From: Pelobates cultripes
Taxonomy: Eukaryota > Chordata > Amphibia > Anura > Pelobatidae
Direction of reading: 5' to 3'
Assembly (NCBI GenBank): GCA_933207985.1
Contig: OW240917.1
Span: 111,076,522-111,140,521 of the forward strand
Length of the DNA stretch: 64,000 nt
The translations under genes and the position numbers were made by a program. The notes under the pieces were generated by a model. That model was not told the origin of the DNA and did no database searches. It saw only the letters and a list, made by a program, of their open reading frames with translations. The first letter of the stretch is position 1. Each line of letters begins with the position of its first letter. Shown here one piece after another: positions 1 through 12,415 of the stretch.

Positions 1-261
1 AAATGCTTCCCATGGAGACGCACTGGTTCTGATTTGCTAAGCATGGTGATTGCAGTGCATGATTGGTAAGTCTCCAATTTGGCCAGAAATCTTAGAAAAG
101 GATAAGCAGCAGCCATTTGAGTCTGGCCGGTGGTGGACTGCCAGTGCGTAATAATGCTGTTTTTTTATTTTATATGCATAGAGACACTAAACTTTACTCA
201 CAGAGATGCATTTATTCAATTAGATGCTGATTGGCCAGGGCTCTGTTTGGTTTGTTCTGGC

Positions 262-388
262 TCTGCCCCTGATCTGCCTCCCTGACAGTCTCAGCCAATC
301 CAATGCTTTCCTATGAGGAAGCATTGCTATTGGCTCAGATCACCACTTCTGATTATGTCAGCCAAGGAGGCAGATCAGGGGCAGAATC
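262..388. repeat. Palindromic element with nested inverted repeats
   Basis: An outer inverted pair (ctctgcccctgatctgcctcc near 262-282 and its complement near 367-388) encloses a second pair built on gccaatccaatgctttcc and its complement. The layout resembles the core of a short foldback transposon. The outer boundaries and any target duplication were not determined. Confidence 0.55.
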
Positions 389-2099
389 AGTAGCAGCAGA
401 CTGGAATAAAGGTAACATTTTATTATATTTAGGGTGATAGGGGGGCCAGGTGGTGTATTTTAACACTATCAGGTCAATAATACATGTTTGTGTTCATGGC
501 CCTATAGTGTTCCATTAAGGTAAGAGACATCTCTGTGAAATACATAAAAGTCTAAATGATCCCAATGTAATTATGTTCCATTATAATAGCAATGTTATTA
601 TATATTATAAATGGGATGCTTTACACTTTTATGTAATTCTCTTGTGTTTTTGTGAGGTAACTCTATAGGAGGTTTCCCTTTTGTTTGTATTTACTTTTGT
701 TTATTTTATTATAATTATACTCTGAGTGTATTTTGTATTATACGATACGTCTCTGTGCCAATATACACATGGAGGGTATTTGGTTAAGTTACTGTTATTT
801 AATATAAGGATGTACTGGAGGGTGAGGGCTATTGGCACTAAGAGAACAAAAGTTATCACCATGTAATCTTCTTTGGGAAATGGAAAGGTTTGGGCTCATC
901 TCTGCTTTATAAATAAATCTTGGGAAATTGAATAACCACCACCCACAAGCAATGGTGTATGGATCTAGAACTATCCATATAAGATATTTTAATAATCCTT
1001 GATTTTGGGGTGAAGTGATATATCTATTGCATAGAAGATGAAAAGACCCAAGGAACCATCACTTTGTTCATTCTGTCTCCCTCTATGGTAAGGAAAGCCA
1101 AGTGTGTTGCAACAGTTTTCCCTGTTTTAGTTTCTGTTTCTTTACCTATTTCCATTTACCTGTTGGCTGCTGAAAGCTACCAGTGGACGTTTGCACAAGT
1201 CATTTGCTCACTAGTGAGAAAAAGAGCAGCTGCCATGGAATTCACAACTTAAACAATATAGATAGCTTGGCCAGACAAATCAACTACATATCAGAGCTTG
1301 AGAAAGATTTATCTTTATATACTTGTCATAACAAGTTGTTATCACATAAGCATACAAAAAAAAAAGACTTTTTTTCTAACATTTTCTAGTTGGCCAGGCA
1401 TGGTTGTGAATATACCTCCAGAGGTGCCTAAATTTCTGATAACCAGGAGGGAGCGGGAACTTAAGGCTATTGACGTAATTGGAATGTTGGAAAGGGGGCA
1501 TTGGAGAAGGTCTCCATGTTAATAGGGTTCTATGAGAACCCATTCATGACTCCACCTCCCCACTCATCTGAAAAAATTGAGTAACCAACAGATGTTATCA
1601 ATGTATAGTTGCTCAAGTGGACACAACAGGAACAAGCAACTACAATATGGTTAAAAGAAAACTATGGTGCAAAAATCACCCAATATTTTGAACACATTAT
1701 AAAGATAATGCATCAATAAAATAATTCACTATAAAGTGGGTATTCCTGCTGCTGCAGCAAGACTCTCTCATACTTGGATGAAAATGTTAACCCATAAGTC
1801 ATCATAAACTCATTACAAATTGGTGTCAGCCACACCACAGTTGCTAATAGTTTGCCTCATAGCCTCCTAAGTGAATCTAGGTATGTGCAGCTTTGAGCAG
1901 TACCCTGGTCTATGGATGGCTTGGCTCACTCTCTGTTAGGAGGACAAAATTAACACCGGAAGCAAGGTTCTGGTCTTCTCTACTGACAACTCTGGCAGTC
2001 AGACTTAGTGCTGTACAGATTTTTACAAATTGCTGCTATTCTAATACACTCAGTGCTGAGAGTAGGCTTGTGGTGCTCTATGCACCATCACCATTACAG

Positions 2100-2345
2100 T
2101 TAAGGGAACACTTTAGTGTTAGAAATACAAAGATCTATTCCTAACACTAACATGTTCCTCGTACTCCTCAGCCCCTGCAGCCCCCCTCCCCACATTGTAA
2201 AGGGTTAAATATCCCTTAATTCACTTAACCAATTCCAGTCCCGAGGTCCCCCTCGCCTCAATGCTTTCATATGGGGTTTTCTCTGACACTGGACGTCCTC
2301 ATGTAGAGCGTGAGGACATCCAGCATCGTAACTCCAAGAAGAGCT
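2100..2345. mobile_element. Truncated TTAA-type MITE, 5' part
   Basis: It starts TTAAGGGAACACTTTAGTG at a TTAA. It contains a gacactggacgtcctca segment, also present in the MITE at 21552-22609. No matching 3' terminus follows, so it looks truncated. Confidence 0.45.
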
Positions 2346-2802
2346 TATGGTAAAATCTGTGTATAGTAGCTCTGTACACTAGTGTAGATTACCCTTTATT
2401 CCACACACAATTTAACACAAAGACAAAAATTGGTATATGATATACATATACCTTAAGTGGAGCACTATGGGGGTTTGGGTGTTGTCCCTCTAGATCTTGT
2501 TCGACCCGTGCACGTGAAGTGGATATATACAAAAAATATAGAAAGTACAATATAATGCAGATTGTAAAACACTGTGATAATTTGATTAAGTAGCAGAATG
2601 GATCACTCACATTTCAAAGAGCCTATAATATTGGCTCAGTAAACAGGGCTTGTATGTTTTTTCGGGCAACATCCCACCACTATTTTCTGTTGGGGTTTCC
2701 TCTGGAAAGATAAAAATAGTAGAAGCATCCAATGTGTAGTATAGTTGTTAAAAATACCATAAATTGCTAAAATTAGGTATTGAGATGACTTTTTAAAGAT
2801 CA

Positions 2803-2925
2803 TTAAGGTCCTGGCTCTGAGGGTAACAGGATTTGTGCCAATATAGGGGGAATAGCACTTCATTGGAAGTGCCATCCCCTCTATATTGGCACAAAGCCTT
2901 TTTACCCTCAGAGCCAGGACCTTAA
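2803..2925. mobile_element. Short palindromic MITE-like element
   Basis: Two arms of about 50 bases (2803-2853 and 2874-2925) are near-complementary: TTAAGGTCCTGGCTCTGAGG at the left end matches the complement of the right end. TTAA occurs at both outer ends. This fits a small TTAA-targeting MITE or a simple foldback. Confidence 0.5.
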
Positions 2926-4169
2926 GGCTCTGAAAAAGGTTAGCATAATACCCAATTTTATCAATTTGTGCAAGTTAGCTGCAAACTTGGTGGACCTGAC
3001 CTATAAAGTGAATGGTTTAAGTGACCAGCCATTTCATGGAAAGTCACTCTGAAGGCAGAGCAGAGGCCATTACCAGGGCTAATAATTATATTTTATGGAA
3101 GGTCAGTTTGTGTCCTACAGCCCTGAGGACAGAGGAGATGCCAGTGCCAGGACAAGAGAGTATCTTCCAGACAATACCGGAATATCCAACGCGGGAACTA
3201 AAAGCAGTGCTGGAAAAAAAATTATACCAGCCCCATAATGCATCGGGCCAGCTTAGCATGCAGAAATGTAGAGGAGAAAGATATAACTTAAAATTGAAAA
3301 TTACTTTTCCAATGTGAAGGAAAGCACACATAGGGCTTAAAAATAAATAAAAGAACTGCATTAGCATATACTCAATGTTTTTATGCTGTTATTTGGTAAT
3401 GGGACAGAAATGTTGACCATATGCTGTTGCACCATAAACAAAGGAAAACCCTCCCAAGTTTCATTCACAATCAGGTATACTTACAAATATATGAGTGCAA
3501 ATAATATATCTTTGGCAAACTCACTGGTGTCTCATGTAGGTGCTTCTGGGCGCAGCTTCCCAAACAGTGCTGTATCCAGCTAATAAAATTAAATAAAAAC
3601 AAAATAAAGTCAATGCACACTGCAGCTCCTGTATGAAAGAGCTTCACCAAGCCTTTTTATTTAGTAGATAAAAGCATCTTGTATTTCTTACATGTTTCAT
3701 CTTCCTCACACAGGACTTATAATATGCTGTTGCACAACTTGATTAATTAGTTTTGTTTTCTGAAGTCCTATTAGTGCGCTATTTCACTTTGGGTATGTTA
3801 TCATGCTGGAGTGTGCATCTAGCAAGGAAAGCTAAGCCCACATTCCATAGATGTTATATTTTATTATAATTCCTGAGGTTTTTGTGTATATACAAGTATA
3901 TTAATAAATATGTCAATATTGTTTGCATTATAAGACATATTATTAGCACACTCACGTATCAATGTCAATGTGTATGTATTTAACTCTCTCTCTGTTTGCA
4001 TCTATATAATACATTGACGTTGTGGCAGGCTTATGCAATATATGATTATATAAAGTAACGAAAACCCCCATTATTTTTTGCCTAGGTGAGGTGTTTTTAA
4101 ATAAAACTAGTACAATCTGTGAGATTTGAAATCATTGTTTAGTGAATGAGCGACTGTACTGGATTGTGT

Positions 4170-4173
<4 letters not shown>

Positions 4174-4250
<77 letters not shown>
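4174..4250. repeat. Compound (TG)n(TA)n microsatellite
   Basis: About 17 TG units run directly into about 21 TA units. It abuts the left side of the foldback element that carries a hammerhead motif. Confidence 0.95.
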
Positions 4251-4252
<2 letters not shown>

Positions 4253-4321
4253 GAAAATCCTTGCACTCACACTTTAACTGCATTTGCCGGGTGCTTGAAA
4301 TCCAGGGAAAATGTAGACTTT

Positions 4322-4545
4322 TGGAATAGTGATCAGCACTCACGGTCTTGTACTCATTTAAAAAGAAAAAAACTTTATTTCAAATCCATTAAAATAAGAT
4401 CGACGTTTCAGTCCCTTCTGGGACTTTCATCAGGATCAGACATGTCGATCTTATTTTAAACGTCGATCTTATTTTAATGGATTTGAAATAAAGTTTTTTT
4501 TCTTTTTAAATGAGTACAAAACCATAAGTGCTGATCACTATTCCA
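4322..4545. mobile_element. Foldback element with 88-base inverted arms
   Basis: Arms 4322-4409 and 4458-4545 are near-perfect complements (tggaatagtgatcagcac at the left end and its complement at the right). The left arm and the spacer between the arms hold the hammerhead-like motif annotated at 4398-4437. The motif gtcgatcttattttaa occurs twice in tandem at the right arm. The combination suggests a short derivative of a Penelope-like retroelement; no reverse transcriptase is present. Confidence 0.65.
4398..4437 (-). ncRNA. Hammerhead-ribozyme-like motif, apparently complete core
   Basis: Reading the minus strand: stem I GATC, core CTGATGA, an extra A, stem II AGTCCC-AGAA-GGGACT (six base pairs), core GAAA, then ACGT acting as a minimal self-complementary helix III, cleavage triplet GTC, and stem I GATC. 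These are the hammerhead core residues in the type I order. The helix III has no loop, as in small variants described from Penelope-like elements and thought to cleave as dimers. The extra A before stem II is unusual, and activity is not shown. Confidence 0.65.
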
Positions 4546-4610
4546 AAGGTATATATATAATGTAACTTACACACTCAAACATAGACCACACACATACTCT
4601 CATTAAAATA

Positions 4611-4650
4611 CACACACACACACAATATCACTTGCATACTCTCTCTCACG

Positions 4651-4684
<34 letters not shown>

Positions 4685-4760
4685 ATCACTTGCATACTCT
4701 CTCTCACGAACACACACACACACTTTCTCTCACTGACATACACACACAATGTCACACCAA
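4611..4760. repeat. CA-rich tandem repeat
   Basis: (CA)n tracts alternate with a duplicated block, caatatcacttgcatactct, seen near 4623 and again near 4681. Confidence 0.85.
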
Positions 4761-6549
4761 TTTACGCACACAAAATATAGTCCAGCTGGAGCATGCTAAG
4801 AAACGAAAGGGTTCAGTGTACTCTCATGTACCTGGTGTTTAGGGGGAGGAGTAGAGCTGTGCATTGTGAGGCTTCTTCCTGCCAACTTTGGGACAGCCAT
4901 CATACCAGTTAAAGTCTCGGTATCCCCTACTTGCAGCAAGCTTTGGTGTTTGGTCGGATGCTGGGACTTAATTGCAGTGCACTGAGCAAATGACAGTCAT
5001 CGCTCAGCGTTCAAGGAGAGGGACACAGTGAGAGATATTGCTGAGCTAGAGGGAGCGGATGAGCCACTCACCTAACTCAGCACCAACCATGAACAAGAGA
5101 GGCCCATCGGGAAATATTCTGGTTTCTTGCTTTGCTTCCAGATAACTAAGTAAAGCTTGTACTGTGTACAACACCACGCCAGAATGTGAATTAGTTCATC
5201 TGGCACAAGATATGTGACACTGATTTATCTACGCTTTTAGCACAAAACAGGTCTCATAAACATTACAATGTTTATTTCTCCACTGCATGTGTTACCAGTG
5301 TAAACTATTTGTATAAGCTGGGTTAAAGTCCCAGGCCCAACATATGTAAATGCACCTCTGATGGATAAGTGGCTATAAATGCAACTCTAATGGGTAAATC
5401 ATGTCGGAAAGGTTTTGCTTTACATTGAAGTCATCCAGCTTCTTCTACATTAATATTTGGAGAAGTAATTTGTCTCTTCGCTATACCCAGGTTGTCAAAG
5501 GAGGAAAGTATCCGTTGATCGGTTGTCCCCTAATGAGAATTTGGCAGACGGCTCAACTGGCAGCCATTAAGGAGACAGATTATAATAGACAAAAATCTAT
5601 CAATCGTTACTATTAAATAATACAAAAAAATACACTCTATATCACACGGTGTAAACCCTAAAAATGCTAAAGTATAATAAAGTTTACCCTATAAAAATGT
5701 AGATTGTAAGAAGATTCCTCCAATCTTCTGGATAAAAATAGTACAAATACAATCCAAAAGAACACACAAGGAATGCAAATAGTGTAATATTGTAAGGCAC
5801 CACACTTAGTGTAGAGAATATACTGCACTCACAAAAGAAAATTGATTGCAGGCATGTAGAATGGCTTCCCAGTTATCACCTTCTTATTTCCTCTTTTCCA
5901 TTATCAACATATGTATGGAAAAGGAATGGGACAAGCACATATAGTAGTCGTAAAAGTATATATAACAGCATTATTTATATTGCACTCACTAGACAAATGT
6001 GTAAAATAGGCAAATCAAGCATCTCACTCTCCCTTGGGTTGTAAAATCGATGGAGTCCCTTTAGCCATAACCAAAATTGCCCTCGTATAATCCAATTGTA
6101 AGTAGTCAAGTCAGTTTTACTCCAGTTTGACAACTTATCTGGGTCCCACTTAAAAGAGTTTAGTGATTATAATCCCCAGGGTAGCTGCAGCCTCCCCCCC
6201 TCCCCCCCCACACACAGATGAGACAGAGACTCTATGTTGAGGGTAAAACATGAACTCTTTAATGCAAGCAAGCACTTACAATTTATACACACATTTAAAC
6301 CCCCAACAGCCTCATTTACATACAATAGGGTACATAGAGCACTATAGTACAAGGAAGGGTGGGGTCAGACAATAGCAAGGGCTGATGGGAGATTGAGGAG
6401 GGACAAAACAGCCAGTTTTAACTGGTCTGGCAGTGTCCATCGGACAACGCCCTGCTGGGGAAACAATAGGACAGAAAAAGGGGGGAGGGGAAGAGGCACA
6501 TTTTCCCATGGAAGTCAAAAAACCAGTGGCGAGGTCATATTCGCCACAC

Positions 6550-6955
6550 CCTTCCTCAGCCCATGTTCCCCTTCCTTAGCCCCTGTCCCCCTTCCTCAGC
6601 CCCTGTCCCCTTGTTTAGCACTGTCCCCCTTACCCTGACCCCTTCCTCAGCCCTGTCCTCTTCCTCAGCCATGTCCTCTTCCTCAGCCCCTGTCCCCCTT
6701 CCTCAGCCCCTGTCCCCATTCCTCAGCCCCGTTCCCTCCTCTAAGCTCCTGTCCCTCCTCTCAGCTCCTGTCCTCCCCCTCTCAGCTCCTGTCCTCCCCC
6801 TCTCAGCTCCTGTTCTCCCCCCTCTCTCAGCTTCTGTCCCCCCTCTCTCAGCTTCTGTCACCCCTCTCTCAGCTCCTGTCCCCCTCTCTCAGCTCCTTTC
6901 CCCCCCCTCAGCTCCTGCCCCCTCCCTCTCAGCTCCTGTCCCCTCCCATCTCAGC
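6550..6955. repeat. C-rich minisatellite
   Basis: About 20 degenerate copies of a 15-22 base unit of the form ctcagcccctgtcccc / ctcagctcctgtcc. Any open frame here is Pro/Ser-rich and follows from the repeat. Confidence 0.9.
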
Positions 6956-8648
6956 TTGGAATGCGCAACCTTTAATGCGCAACCTTTAAATAAGGTCTTT
7001 TAGCCCCCAAAGAACCCGACACACACCTATGCATGGGTGGTATCACTGTACTCGGGGGATGTTGCTGAACACATATTGGGGTGTTCTTTGGCAGTAACAG
7101 TTAAAGTTCTCAGTACATGTATTCTTAACTTCCTATGTGTGTCAAACAAATCACCAATTATGATTTTTTTTTTAGTTTGGCATAGATTGGTGGTAAAATG
7201 GTTGCAGGAAAAGAGTCAAAAAATACCCCAAGTTTAATACCTTTGGTTGTCTTTTTTTTTTTTTAAATATATACATGTGAAGGGTTATTCAGGGATTCCT
7301 GACAAATATCAAACTTTCGTTAATTTTGAAAAAAGATGGTTTGGAAATAGCAAAGTGCTACTTGTACTTATTGCTCTATAACTTGCAAAAAAAAAAGCTA
7401 AGAACATGTTAACATATTTATAAACTCAGGACAAAATTTAGAAACTATTTAGCACGGGTGTTTTTTGGCGGTTGTAGATGCGTAACAGATTTGGGGGTCA
7501 AAGTTAGAAAAAGTGTTTTTTAAAAAAATGTCATAATTTTAATAACTTTTTTATAGTAAACTATATGATATGATAAAAATAATGTTATCGTTAGAAAGAC
7601 AATTTAATGGCGAGAAAAACTGTATATAATATGTGTGGGTACAGTAAATGAGTAAGAGAAAAATTACAGCTAAACACAAACACAGCAGAAATGTAAAAAG
7701 AGCCCTAGTCCTTAACGGTAAAAAAATTTGAAAAACGGTCTGTCACTAAGGAGTTAATGATTTTTCTTTTACATTCTTGTAAGTTTGTACTATCTGTGAA
7801 GAAATTAAATAACAAACAAAACTTTTATTTTCATATTATTCCATATTATTTATTAAATGCTTATTTTTTTTGTGTTGTATGTGCATAATAGGCCTTCAGA
7901 GGAAAGCGCTATCTATTATCTGCTATGTATAATATGTATAGGTGCACTTGATCAGAATTTGAAATAATGAGAAAGTGTGAAATAACACACTGGATTATTA
8001 ACAAAGGGCCAAATTTGGTCCTGATCAGCAATATTTGGTGAAAATAATCAAATTGCATTCAGGAGGAAGGGTGGACGTAGGGGGTGCACAAGTGTGGCAT
8101 GGAGGTGGGGTGTGCAGTCATTGGCTGTCTGGCGCCAGCGTGCAATTTTACACAGAATTTACGTTATCCAGCTCAGAACTTGGTGTGCTGTGATTGCTAA
8201 TGACACTGCCGGAGGTCGAATTAGACCTCTGCCAGCTAAGGAGTTAATCTCTGTATGTGCAGTGATTCTCTGAACATACAGACTCCAACAGCATGTCCAC
8301 TTCAAATCCCTGAAGTGATCATGGTGTTTGGAGTAAACCTTTAAAACAATATAATATCTTTATCTCGATTATGTGGACTACCAACAACCCTCCATTTAAG
8401 AGAATAATTTACTTGCAAATAGTTTTGTAACTTTTGTGTTCATCAATGTGACAACATATTAAATACATATCTTAAGATAAAGCTATGATGTGTTATAAGA
8501 TCAACAGATTTAATGTTTATCACACATCACACATTAAAGACATAAACTGTTAGAAGATTGTTAGCAAAATAATCCTCCTCTATTGCACTGTTGTAATATC
8601 ACTATCGAGGTTATTTACTAAAGTGAAAATACAAACAGAGTTTCAAAC

Positions 8649-9154
8649 TTAAAGGAACACTATAGTGCCAGGAAAACGAGTCACTATAGGGTTATTAGGT
8701 CACCCCCTCCCTAGTGGCCCCCCTCCCGCTGGGCTGAAGGGGTTAAAACCCCTCCAGCCACTTACCTTAATCCAGCGCCGGGCCCCCTCTGCGCTGGTGA
8801 CCTCTACTCCCCCTGCCGACGCCAGCTCCCAAGTGGAGGCGAATGCGCATGAGCGGCCAGAGGCGTGCGCGCATTCAAACCGCCCATAGGACAGCATTAC
8901 TCAATGCTTTCCTATGGGAATCTGAACTCAAGCTGCGTGAGTTCAATGCGATTTTCACACTGAGAATCGAGAAAGCGGCCTCTAATGGCTGTCAGAGAGA
9001 CACCCACTAGAGGCTGGATTAACCTAGCAGTGTAAACATAGCAGTTTCTCTGAAACTGCTATGTTTTCAGCTGCAGGGTTAAAACTAGGGGGATCTGGCA
9101 CCCAGAACACTTTATTGAGCTGACGTGGTCTGGGTGCCTAGATTGGTCCTTTAA
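8649..9154 (+). mobile_element. TTAA-type MITE, family A
   Basis: 506 bases between TTAA sites. The left end TTAAAGGAACACTATAGTGC pairs with the right end, whose complement begins TTAAAGGACCAATCTAGGCA. It has the internal hairpin around aaacatagcagtttctctg shared with the copies at 11119, 19117 and 21552. The ends recall the Xenopus T2-type MITEs (TTAAAGGRR), from memory. Confidence 0.8.
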
Positions 9155-9337
9155 GGCCACAGTAGCTGAATTGAAAGCATTGCTGATTTAGATTTTCCAG
9201 ATCAGTTATTTTGAAATTAAATTCTCACTTTACTCAATAATTCTGTATGTCAATGAATTGCCTTTCCTGATTTTTACAAGTTACACTAATTGTTAATATA
9301 ATGCACTTTCTCTACCTGTATGTAGGGTTTCAAACCT

Positions 9338-9376
9338 AGACTTGATAAAAACCTCATAAGGTCGAAACATTGCCAG
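9338..9376 (+). ncRNA. Decayed hammerhead-like motif
   Basis: The + strand reads cttgataaaaacctcataag then gtcgaaacattgcc. The stem II pair ACCT/AGGT and the GAAAC box are present, but the CUGANGA box is changed. It is probably a non-functional relative of the motifs at 4398 and 19934. Confidence 0.35.
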
Positions 9377-10089
9377 GCCCACATGGCGAGCACTTTTTCC
9401 TATTGCACATGACCGACAAATGAAAATTGTGGGAAGTTAACTAGGAAATTTAAATTTCTAGAAAAGAGCCCTGGTAGTTGTCCATAATTCCCAGTTTAGT
9501 GAGCACACATCCTAGTGTTCTGTGGTTGCTGCACCTGGAATGTGATACTGCGTCTTGCTGACAGATACAACTCTGTGGTTTGGCTCCATGTGTGCATCTG
9601 ATCACTGCAGTGTCATTGGAAATGGCTGCCTCCTATAGTCACGCGCTGCATCCTCCTGTTTGATAAAGGAACAGTGTTAGCTATGTTAATGCTGACTCTG
9701 GCTTAGACCTGAAAAATAAGCAGAACTTTTCTCTCTGCTTACAACGTCCAAAGCAGAGGCTCATGCCACGTCTCCCTGATGTACACATTACACCAGTGAC
9801 CTCACCTTGCTATAATATTTTACAAGATAATGTACAGGTGCAAAGTATATTGTCACTTAATGTACAAATGTACGGGTACATTATTTGAGATTACGTGTAT
9901 TACTTCTGCTTTCTAAAGAGTGACTAAAATAAGCAACATCTGTCTGATAAATTATATAATTTGAACTCATGGTGCTGTGTTTTTAAAGAGCAAATCTAGG
10001 GTTCTAAAATGGATACATTTGTAAGAAGTTTCTTTGGTTTCAATGGTGATTTCTCCACTTTTGGCTATTAGCCCTCCTTTGTCTGGGGT

Positions 10090-10970
10090 TTATTTATTTT
10101 TTTTATCCTTTATTTTTGTTGTGCTTGAGAATAATAAAGATAGCACATTATACACGTTGATGATCGCAGTAAAATGAAATACAGGACAGAATAAGTGTAT
10201 GTATTTACAAGTGAGTAAAACATTAGTAGTCATTTTAGAGGGAGCAACACGTTTATTTTTTGTGAATTCAAGATAAAAGCAAATCAGTACAATGCCAGAG
10301 CTGTGAACAGAAGACATATGTGTGAATGCACTGACTTGAGAGGAGATGTTAAGAGAGAATTAAAGCAATAACGTAGCTAGGTTTCATGGGAGAGTGAGAC
10401 CCTCAGGAGACCCCTCCTTTAGGCAAGAACTAAATGACCCACATGCAGATAGGTAAAAACAAGCCTGCTGCTCAATGGGAGATAGACTCAGATGCAGCTC
10501 TAAGGCTCAGTGCCAGAGAGAGAGAGCGTCCCTGAAGTCTGCTGATGCCTGTATTTCTCATTCATGAAAGGATTTCCCAACTTCCCCACATTCTTGCCTC
10601 GCAGGCCCCAGGTATGCTTCTTGACTGGACTCTCTGCATCACGGGTCTCAGCTGGGTTTCAACCACTGCCCATAAAGACTCAGATGGTCTATTCAGGTGA
10701 TATTGGGCTGTAGAATATCCTCTGCATGGATCTGGGTAGCACGCGGCATCCGCAATCTTGAGTGCGTCAGGTGCTGGTTGCTTGTGTTGCGGTTTTGACA
10801 CGGCCCTCAGCCAGGGAAGGGGTCTCCGTGGGTAGACGGGGATCACCCCTGCCGGTCCATAGGTGGGGAACGGGACATCCAACACCTACGCGGACCCGGA
10901 GCGGAGATAGGCTGCTTCTCCACCCCTCCAGACGCACCAGGCCTCCGAGATAGCTCTCTGTCAGCGTGGA
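10090..10970 (-). mobile_element. Probable LINE-type retroposon, antisense
   Basis: A T-rich start (complement of a poly-A tail) is followed by a ctttatttttgttgtgc segment resembling the one at 16508-17312, then a GC-rich, CpG-containing part (10740-10960). No clean target duplication was found and no coding frame is intact. Confidence 0.4.
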
Positions 10971-11118
10971 CACCAAGGGACATCAGACATGCTTAGTTTT
11001 AGAATAGGAGTGAAAGTCCCAACTACAAATTGATTGATTAATGAGGCTTTTATTACATATAGTAAAGTGTGTATTATGTGACAATTGTAATACTGTTTGC
11101 CACTGCTTTGTGTAGCTG

Positions 11119-11610
11119 TTAAAGGACCACTATAGTGCCAGGAAAACAAACTCGTTTTCCTGGCACTATAGTGCCCTGCGGGTGCCCCCACCCTCATGGT
11201 CCCACTCCCGCCGGGCTGAATGGAGAGGAAGGGGGTTTAACACTCACCTTTCTCTAGCGCTGGGCTCCCTCGGCGCTGGGGACTCTCCTCCTCCTTTGGC
11301 CGTCATCGGCTTAATGCGCATGTGCAGCAAGAGCCGCGCGCACATTCAGCCAGTCTCATAGGAAAGCATTCTCAATGCTTTCTTATGGACGCTGGCGTCT
11401 TCTCACTGTGAAAATCACAGTGAGAAGTGCGGAAGCGCCTCTAGCGGCTGTCAATGAGACAGCCACTAGAGGCTGGATTAACCCTAAAGTAAACATAGCA
11501 GTTTCTCTGAAACTGCTATGTTTACAGCAGGCAGGGTTAATCCTAGTTGGACCTGGCACGCAGACCACTTCATTGAGCTGAAGTGGTCTGGGTTTCTATA
11601 GTGGTCCTAA
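11119..11610 (+). mobile_element. TTAA-type MITE, family A
   Basis: It begins TTAAAGGACCACTATAGTGC and ends with the complementary sequence (ctatagtggtcctaa), the last TTAA being altered. It contains a perfect 16-base-arm hairpin at 11489-11525 and is colinear with the copy at 8649-9154. Confidence 0.8.
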
Positions 11611-12236
11611 AAATTATTGATCCCTTCATTCCCGGAATTATGTGTAAAATGTTTTTCATATATATTTTGCTATGGAAAGGAACTGTACATCTTTGGTACC
11701 TGTTAGGTCCGCACATTACCTTGTGCAGTTAAGTTATGTTGTTAAGGGACACTCTTGTCACCAAAACAGCTTTAGATTGATTAAGTAGTTTTGGTGTATA
11801 GATAATGCCACTGCAGCCTCACTGCTCAATTCTCTTCCATTAGGGGTTTACACTTGTTTTATACAGCCGTAGCCATACCTCCAATTGATGTGACTCATAC
11901 GGCCTCTTTACACACTTCCTGAAAAATAGTTGTTTAACTTATCTTATTGCACAGTGTGTTTTATTTAGAAATGTGTTTCTCCTGCTCGGTTAATAGCTTG
12001 CTAGAGCCTGCAACAGACTCCTGTCAAAGTTCAATTAATAGAGCAGGAGTTTACTTCTAAAGTAACAACAGATTGTAAGATCTGATTTAAAAAGGATTTT
12101 TTGTTTTCTCATGGAGGTTGTGTGAGTCACAGCCAGGGGTGGTGTGGCGAGTAGATTTGGGCACCGCCAAAATTGTAATTTCGTCCTAAAATCTTCTTCA
12201 AATTTTTTTGTTTTTTGTTTTGTCCAAACTGAATTT

Positions 12237-12339
12237 TTCTGAAACTGCTATGTTTACATCTGAAGGGTTAAAACTTGAGGGACCTGGCACCCAGACCACT
12301 TCATTGAGCTGAAGTAGGGTAACTATAGTGGTCCTTTAA
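12237..12339 (+). mobile_element. 3' fragment of a family A MITE
   Basis: It has the gaaactgctatgtttac half hairpin, cacccagaccacttcattgagct and the terminal agtggtcctttaa of family A. The 5' part is missing. Confidence 0.65.
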
Positions 12340-12415
12340 CCCCTTAAGGACACATGACATGTCTGACATGCCATGATTCCCTTTTATTCCAGAAGTTTGG
12401 TCCTTAAGGGGTTAA
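12336..12415. mobile_element. 80-base palindromic MITE
   Basis: Ends TTAACCCCTTAAGGACA and GTCCTTAAGGGGTTAA are inverted repeats. The middle contains catgattcccttttatt. A second copy of the same length lies at 49696-49775. Its left TTAA is shared with the neighbouring family A fragment. Confidence 0.8.

Noticed and set aside
6563..7003. 146-codon Pro/Ser-rich frame
   Set aside because: Coincides with the C-rich minisatellite and has no independent support.
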